From Atribacteria bacterium SCGC AAA255-G05 (lineage in GTDB: Bacteria > Atribacterota > Phoenicimicrobiia > Phoenicimicrobiales > Phoenicimicrobiaceae), in assembly GCA_000405605.1 (NCBI GenBank), contig ASPA01000042.1, positions 1-18,238 of the forward strand: a DNA stretch of 18,238 bases, written 5' to 3'. Both the position numbers and the translations under genes were made by a program. Positions 14,207 through 18,238 of the stretch are shown here, piece after piece. Below the pieces are notes generated by a model. It did no database searches. It was not told the DNA's origin and worked only from the letters and a program-made list of their open reading frames with translations. The number at the start of each line of letters is the position of its first letter. The first letter of the stretch is position 1.

Positions 14207-15514
14207 ATGAAAATAAAGATAATTATCTTCTTTCTTATTTTATTATTTGTTTTCTCTTACTGCCTTACAGAAAATTGCGCTGCTCCTAAGCCATCTATTT
14301 ACCTTCTCCAGCTAAATGGTATTATAAACCCTATTACCTCTCAATATGTAGTCGGAGGGATCGAAGATGCTGAGGCAGAAGAGGCAGAATGTTTAATCCT
14401 GCAATTAGATACTCCCGGGGGATTGGATACATCAATGAGAGATATTATTAAAAAGATGTTAAATTCTACTATCCCCATTATAGTATATGTCTCTCCTTCC
14501 GGCGGAAGGGCGGCTTCAGCTGGAGTTTTTATTACTTTAGCCAGTAATATTGCCGCTATGGCTCCGGGAACTAATATCGGAGCTGCCCATCCGGTTGTAA
14601 TGGGCGAAGGAGAGATTGATGAAGAAATGAAAGCTAAAATGGAAAACGATGCAGCAGCATACATTAAAAGCATTGCTGAAAAGAGAGGGAGAAATGTCCA
14701 GTGGGCGGAAAAAGCAGTAAGAGAAAGTGCTTCTATTACCGAGCAGGAAGCCATCGAGATCGGGATAATAGAATTTATCGCCAATGATGTAGAAGAATTA
14801 ATAGAAATTATTGATGGAGTAAGAGTGACCACAGCAAGTGGGGAAAAAGTACTTAATACCAAAGACGCAGAAATAATCCCGGTAAATATGACTTTTAAAG
14901 ATTTATTTCTCCATTCCTTGACCAATCCCAATATAGCTTATATCTTATTATTCTTAGGAATTTACGGCATCCTTGGTGAATTCAGCAACCCCGGCTCTTT
15001 ATTCCCGGGAATTGTGGGAGGGATATCTCTTATCCTGGCCTTTGTCGCTTTCCAAAGCATACCTATAAATTACGGAGGCCTTCTGCTTATCATCTTCGGC
15101 GTTGTTCTCTTTGTTATAGAAGTATACACTCCTACCTTCGGACTCCTTACTGCCGGCGGAGTGACTTCCCTTATTTTAGGTTCTTTTATGCTATCTAAAT
15201 CCACTGCTCCCTTTTTAAGGATTTCTTTGGGATTAATTATCTCTATGTCTCTTGCTACTGCAGCTTTTTTTGTCTTTGCTTTAAGTAAAGGAATTAAGAT
15301 TCAATGGAAAAAACCGGTTACCGGCAGAGAAGGTCTTATTGGAAAAATAGGGATTGCCAAAACTGACCTTACTCCGGAAGGCACCATCTTTATTCATGGA
15401 GAGAGGTGGCAGGCTTCTACTGAAGATGAATTAATTAAAGTAGAAGAAGAGGTAGAAGTATTAGAAGTAAAAGGTCTTCAGCTTATAGTCAAAAAATATA
15501 TCCGAAAGGAGTAA
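14207..15514 (+). CDS. nfeD: NfeD-type membrane-bound serine protease (ClpP class)
   Basis: This 435-residue protein is the long NfeD form: a signal peptide (residues ~1-25), a ClpP-like protease domain (~30-220), a cluster of about four or five transmembrane helices (~240-365), and a C-terminal OB-fold NfeD domain (~375-435). The catalytic Ser104 is in SGGRAASAGVF. The dyad Lys is probably Lys144 in KMENDAAAYIK, by alignment in my memory with the archaeal PH1510 protease (Ser97/Lys138). The family cleaves the hydrophobic C-terminal part of its stomatin partner, and the slipin gene here follows after six bases. The Shine-Dalgarno is AAAGGAGAG (14192-14200). It presumably serves membrane quality control at detergent-resistant patches. 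All hallmarks are present. Confidence 0.93.
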   Translation: MKIKIIIFFLILLFVFSYCLTENCAAPKPSIYLLQLNGIINPITSQYVVGGIEDAEAEEAECLILQLDTPGGLDTSMRDIIKKMLNSTIPIIVYVSPSGGRAASAGVFITLASNIAAMAPGTNIGAAHPVVMGEGEIDEEMKAKMENDAAAYIKSIAEKRGRNVQWAEKAVRESASITEQEAIEIGIIEFIANDVEELIEIIDGVRVTTASGEKVLNTKDAEIIPVNMTFKDLFLHSLTNPNIAYILLFLGIYGILGEFSNPGSLFPGIVGGISLILAFVAFQSIPINYGGLLLIIFGVVLFVIEVYTPTFGLLTAGGVTSLILGSFMLSKSTAPFLRISLGLIISMSLATAAFFVFALSKGIKIQWKKPVTGREGLIGKIGIAKTDLTPEGTIFIHGERWQASTEDELIKVEEEVEVLEVKGLQLIVKKYIRKE

Positions 15515-15520
15515 ATTAAA

Positions 15521-16303
15521 ATGAATATAATTGCTAATCTACAAATTTACCTGGGAATTTTAATAATAGTTCTCCTAATATTGTCTCAGGCTGTAAAAAT
15601 ACTACGGGAATATGAAAGAGGAGTAATCTTTAGATTGGGAAGATTAGTCGGTGCCAAGGGCCCGGGGTTGATTCTTTTAATCCCTATTGTAGATAGAATG
15701 GTAAGGGTAAGCCTCCGGATTATTACTATGGATGTCCCGGCTCAGGAAGTAATCACTAAAGATACGGTTCCGGTTAAAGTAAATGCAGTAATTTACTTTA
15801 GAGTAGTTAATCCGGAAAATTCAGTAGTAGAAGTTCAGGATTTTATTAATGCTACTTCGCAAATTGCTCAGACTACCCTGCGCAGTGTCTTGGGACAGAT
15901 GGAATTAGACGAATTATTATCCCAGAGAGAGAGGATAAATCAAACACTGCAAAAAATAGTGGATGAACATACCGGCCCCTGGGGAGTAAAAGTCACTGCG
16001 GTAGAGACTAAAGATGTCGAATTACCCGAGGGCATGAAAAGGGCTATGGCTAAACAGGCAGAGGCTGAAAGAGAAAGAAGGGCAAAGATAATTCATGCCG
16101 AAGGAGAATACCAGGCCTCAGAAAAATTAGTTAAAGCTGCTGATAAAATTGCCCAGCAGCCCATTGCTTTGCAACTCAGATACTTGCAGACTTTAACCGA
16201 AGTGGCAGTTGAAAAAAATTCTACTATCCTATTTCCTTTGCCTATCGACTTGATTAAACCTTTTCTGGAAAACTTTGGTCCAAAAGAAAGTAAAAAGAAA
16301 TAA
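15521..16303 (+). CDS. Slipin (stomatin/prohibitin-like SPFH protein)
   Basis: This 260-residue membrane scaffold has an N-terminal transmembrane helix (~8-25). The SPFH domain (~28-190) shows REYERGVIFRLGRLVGAKGP and TKDTVPVKVNAVIYFRV. A coiled-coil rich in Ala, Glu and Lys (MAKQAEAERERRAKIIHAEG) follows, and then a C-terminal hydrophobic stretch, STILFPLPIDLIKPF, the kind of segment cut by NfeD proteases. The start ATG is six bases past nfeD, with AAAGGAG at the end of that gene. The pair is the classic stomatin operon. The stop codon TAA is the first part of the terminator stem. Confidence 0.94.
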   Translation: MNIIANLQIYLGILIIVLLILSQAVKILREYERGVIFRLGRLVGAKGPGLILLIPIVDRMVRVSLRIITMDVPAQEVITKDTVPVKVNAVIYFRVVNPENSVVEVQDFINATSQIAQTTLRSVLGQMELDELLSQRERINQTLQKIVDEHTGPWGVKVTAVETKDVELPEGMKRAMAKQAEAERERRAKIIHAEGEYQASEKLVKAADKIAQQPIALQLRYLQTLTEVAVEKNSTILFPLPIDLIKPFLENFGPKESKKK

Positions 16304-16345
16304 GTATAAGGTCATTCCCGGAAAAAAGGAATGACCTTATACTTA
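16301..16345. terminator. Bidirectional terminator hairpin between slipin and the EF-Tu-like gene
   Basis: TAAGTATAAGGTCATTCC (16301-16318) pairs perfectly with GGAATGACCTTATACTTA (16328-16345), an 18-bp stem with a 9-base A-rich loop. It lies between two convergent genes: it begins at the slipin stop codon and ends 17 bases from the stop of the - strand gene. On the - strand it is followed by TTTCTTTTTAC, a reasonable T-tract. On the + strand the tail is weaker (TATAATAATAACTT). Confidence 0.88.
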
Positions 16346-16362
16346 TATAATAATAACTTAAT

Positions 16363-16620
16363 CTAAGCGGTAACTTTATATACTTTATCGCCATGTCGAA
16401 CTCTATCTTTTACACTAATTCCTATACCGTCACCGGTTTTAGCAGAATCTACAGCCTGGTGTTCTATCTGCATTGAAACTATTTTCTGTTCAAAATCAGT
16501 AGTGTGCCCAACAAAATGAATGGTATCGCCTAAATGTAATTCTCCGTTGTTAATTACCAGGGCAGCAACATCAATTTTAGCAAAGTAATCAGTTACTTTT
16601 CCAATCATTACTTCAGCCAT
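16363..16620 (-). CDS. Small EF-Tu domain 2-like beta-barrel protein
   Basis: This is an 85-residue protein, complete, with a strong ribosome-binding site (AAAGGAGGG about seven bases before the ATG on the - strand). The sequence IGKVTDYFAKIDVAALVINN, then GELHLGDTIHFVGHTTDFEQ, with a closing VRHGDKVYKV, follows domain 2 of translational GTPases, but there is no GTPase domain. Such stand-alone proteins are annotated as translation elongation factor-like and their role is not known to me. It lies 33 bases downstream of proS on the same strand and is probably co-transcribed with it. Confidence 0.8.
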   Translation of the reverse strand: MAEVMIGKVTDYFAKIDVAALVINNGELHLGDTIHFVGHTTDFEQKIVSMQIEHQAVDSAKTGDGIGISVKDRVRHGDKVYKVTA

Positions 16621-16653
16621 TTTTTTACCCTCCTTTATTCTTATAATTTTTTA

Positions 16654-18102
16654 TTAATAAGCTCGGGCAAAATACACTAAAGCAGAAGACTCCTTCCCAC
16701 AGTAAATACATTTTCCCGAAGCTTCTTCTTGCTCAAAAGGAATGCATCTTATACTTGCCTTGGTCTCTTCTTTTATCTTTTCTTCACAATCTTTGCTTCC
16801 GCACCAATAAGTTTTGATTAATCCTCTCTGGTCTTCGATAATTTTTTTGAATTCTTTATAATCGGAAGTCTTCCGAATATTTTCTTCTAAAAATTTCTTG
16901 GCTCGGGCAAAAAGATTTTCTTGAATATTGTCCAGTAATTCTTTAACTGTCTCTATTAATTTTTCTTCTTTTACAGCTATCTTTTCTCCGGTATCCCTTC
17001 TCACCAACATCACCTGGCCTTGCGACATATCTTTAGGTCCGATCTCCAGTCTTAAAGGAACTCCTCTCATCTCCCATTCGTTGAATTTCCAACCGGGAGT
17101 ATATCCGTCTCGGATATCAATCTCAACCCGAAAATCTTTCTTTAAAATACTGCGGATACTCTCGGCTTTCTCTAAAACCATTTCCTTGGTTTTATCGAAC
17201 ATAATGGGCACTATGATCACCTGAACGGGAGCAACCTTAGGAGGCAGTTTTAATCCCCGTTCATCACCATGCACCATTACCAATGCTCCAATTAATCTGG
17301 TAGTCGTCCCCCAGGAGGTCTGCCAGACGTATTTCTCTTGCTGGTCTTCATCTAAAAATTTAATATTAAAGGCTTTAGCAAAATTTTGCCCCAGGTTATG
17401 AGAGGTACCGGCTTGCAAGACTTTACCATCAGCCATAAGAGCTTCTAAAGTATAAGTATGTAATGCCCCGGCAAATTTTTCTTTTTCAGTCTTTCGCCCC
17501 ACAATTACCGGGATGGCCAGATCTTTTTCAATATAATCACGATAAACCTGATTTAATATTTTTAAGGTTTCTTCTTCTGCCTCTTGCTCGGACTTGTGTG
17601 CTGTATGGCCTTCCTGCCAGAGAAATTCGGTAGTCCTTAAAAACAGACGGGTCACTTTCTCCCAACGTACAATATTCACCCATTGGTTTATTAAAATAGG
17701 TAAGTCTCTCCAGGATTTAACCCATTTGGAATAAAGGCTGCAGATAATGGCTTCTGAGGTAGGACGGATAGCCATCCTCTCTTCCAACTTTTGGTTACCT
17801 CCATGAGTAACCCAGGCAACCTCGGGGGCAAAACCCTCTACATGTTCTGCTTCTTTCTTTAATAAACTCTCCGGAATAAACAAGGGGAAATAAGCATTCT
17901 TATGTCCGGTTTCTTTGATTCTTCTGTCCAAACCAGCTTGCATATTCTCCCATAGGCCGTATCCATAGGGTCTGATTACCATACAGCCTTTTATGGTGGT
18001 ATAGTCGGCCAGTTCAGCTTTTCTTACTACATCCACATACCACTGTGAAAAGTCTTTTTCCTTTGAAGCAATTTCTTTAACAAATTCTATATCTTTCTCC
18101 AC
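16654..18102 (-). CDS. proS: Prolyl-tRNA synthetase, archaeal/eukaryotic-like type
   Basis: This 482-residue class II synthetase charges tRNA-Pro. It lacks the ~180-residue editing insertion of the E. coli type, and the length fits the archaeal-type form found in Thermus, mycoplasmas and many anaerobes. Visible are RPTSEAII (residues ~113-120), motif 2 at VRWEK (Arg146) with LRTTEFLWQEGHTAHKSEQE, and motif 3 in LVMVHGDERGLKLPP. The C-terminal zinc domain has Cys434, Cys439, Cys465 and Cys468, and the protein ends in the family-typical aromatic residue (YFARAY). The start is GTG at 18102 with GGAGGAA about eight bases before it on the - strand. The motif 2 loop reads EKVTRLFL where EKPTRPFL is common, a modest variation that leaves the key Arg intact. 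Confidence 0.95.
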   Translation of the reverse strand: MEKDIEFVKEIASKEKDFSQWYVDVVRKAELADYTTIKGCMVIRPYGYGLWENMQAGLDRRIKETGHKNAYFPLFIPESLLKKEAEHVEGFAPEVAWVTHGGNQKLEERMAIRPTSEAIICSLYSKWVKSWRDLPILINQWVNIVRWEKVTRLFLRTTEFLWQEGHTAHKSEQEAEEETLKILNQVYRDYIEKDLAIPVIVGRKTEKEKFAGALHTYTLEALMADGKVLQAGTSHNLGQNFAKAFNIKFLDEDQQEKYVWQTSWGTTTRLIGALVMVHGDERGLKLPPKVAPVQVIIVPIMFDKTKEMVLEKAESIRSILKKDFRVEIDIRDGYTPGWKFNEWEMRGVPLRLEIGPKDMSQGQVMLVRRDTGEKIAVKEEKLIETVKELLDNIQENLFARAKKFLEENIRKTSDYKEFKKIIEDQRGLIKTYWCGSKDCEEKIKEETKASIRCIPFEQEEASGKCIYCGKESSALVYFARAY

Positions 18103-18166
18103 CGATGTTCCTCCATTATTTAGTTCCTTATCTTATTACCGTCTTATAATAATATATTTATTAAAG

Positions 18167-18195
18167 ATTTTATCATAATTTAATGTAGTTGTCTA
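18167..18195 (-). promoter_or_regulatory. Sigma70-type promoter of proS
   Basis: On the - strand, TAGACA (18195-18190, five of six consensus bases) is followed by exactly 17 bases and TAAAAT (18172-18167, five of six). It leaves a leader of about 60 bases before the GTG of proS. No T-box or other riboswitch fold is apparent in that short leader. Confidence 0.7.
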
Positions 18196-18238
18196 AAATT
18201 TCTCGTATCTCGGGGAGAAAACAATAATGTGTAATTTG

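Noticed and set aside
14341..14931. 196-residue - strand frame opposite nfeD
   Set aside because: It is antisense to a clearly functional protease gene, has low-complexity Ser/Ala/Ile composition, no ribosome-binding site case and no recognisable family.
18103..18166. T-box riboswitch in the proS leader
   Set aside because: The leader is only about 60 bases, too short for a T-box, with no T-box motif or terminator seen.

Overview
The window comes from a low-GC bacterium. Shine-Dalgarno sites are strong (GGAGG or AGGAG), TTG and GTG starts are common, and the gene mix looks like an uncultured anaerobe. The prolyl-tRNA synthetase is archaeal-type, and there is a DUF4438 protein, a stomatin/NfeD pair and a GalT/GalK Leloir set. 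Atribacterota or a related deep-branching anaerobic phylum is my guess; no rRNA or phylogenetic marker here proves it.

Bases 1-11712 are a galactoside-utilisation locus, all on the + strand. It has a LacI-family regulator with a near-consensus promoter and overlapping operator palindromes, then a CUT1-type sugar ABC importer (binding protein and two permeases, no ATPase). A stem-loop separates the binding protein from the permeases. Next come a cytoplasmic GH2 beta-glycosidase (probable beta-galactosidase), a cytoplasmic GH36 alpha-galactosidase, a small unrecognised protein, galT, galK, and the first ~59 codons of glycerol kinase. The likely flow is: import an intact alpha- and/or beta-galactoside, hydrolyse it inside the cell, phosphorylate galactose (GalK) and exchange UMP (GalT). 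The trailing glpK suggests that the glycone may be carried on glycerol, as in galactosyl-glycerols or galactolipid head groups. galE and the ABC ATPase must be elsewhere.

The most striking structural feature is an exact 80-bp inverted repeat. Bases 1-80 are the reverse complement of 11701-11780. The inner edge of the right copy breaks glpK after ~59 codons and also breaks the lacI promoter after its -35 box. The edge falls on an AAAGCTTT palindrome. The window therefore contains a rearrangement or chimera junction at 11700/11701. In a simple reconstruction, the right part (11781-18238), flipped, lies upstream of lacI, and glpK continues intact past 11700.

The part right of the junction is a set of unrelated genes. 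On the - strand are a DUF4438 protein and an EamA-family transporter. A 487-bp intergenic region follows, packed with palindromic hairpins and short tandem repeats. Then come a + strand NfeD-type membrane serine protease with its slipin partner, a strong convergent terminator, and a - strand pair: a small EF-Tu-domain-2-like protein and proS, with a clear sigma70-type promoter for proS near the right edge.
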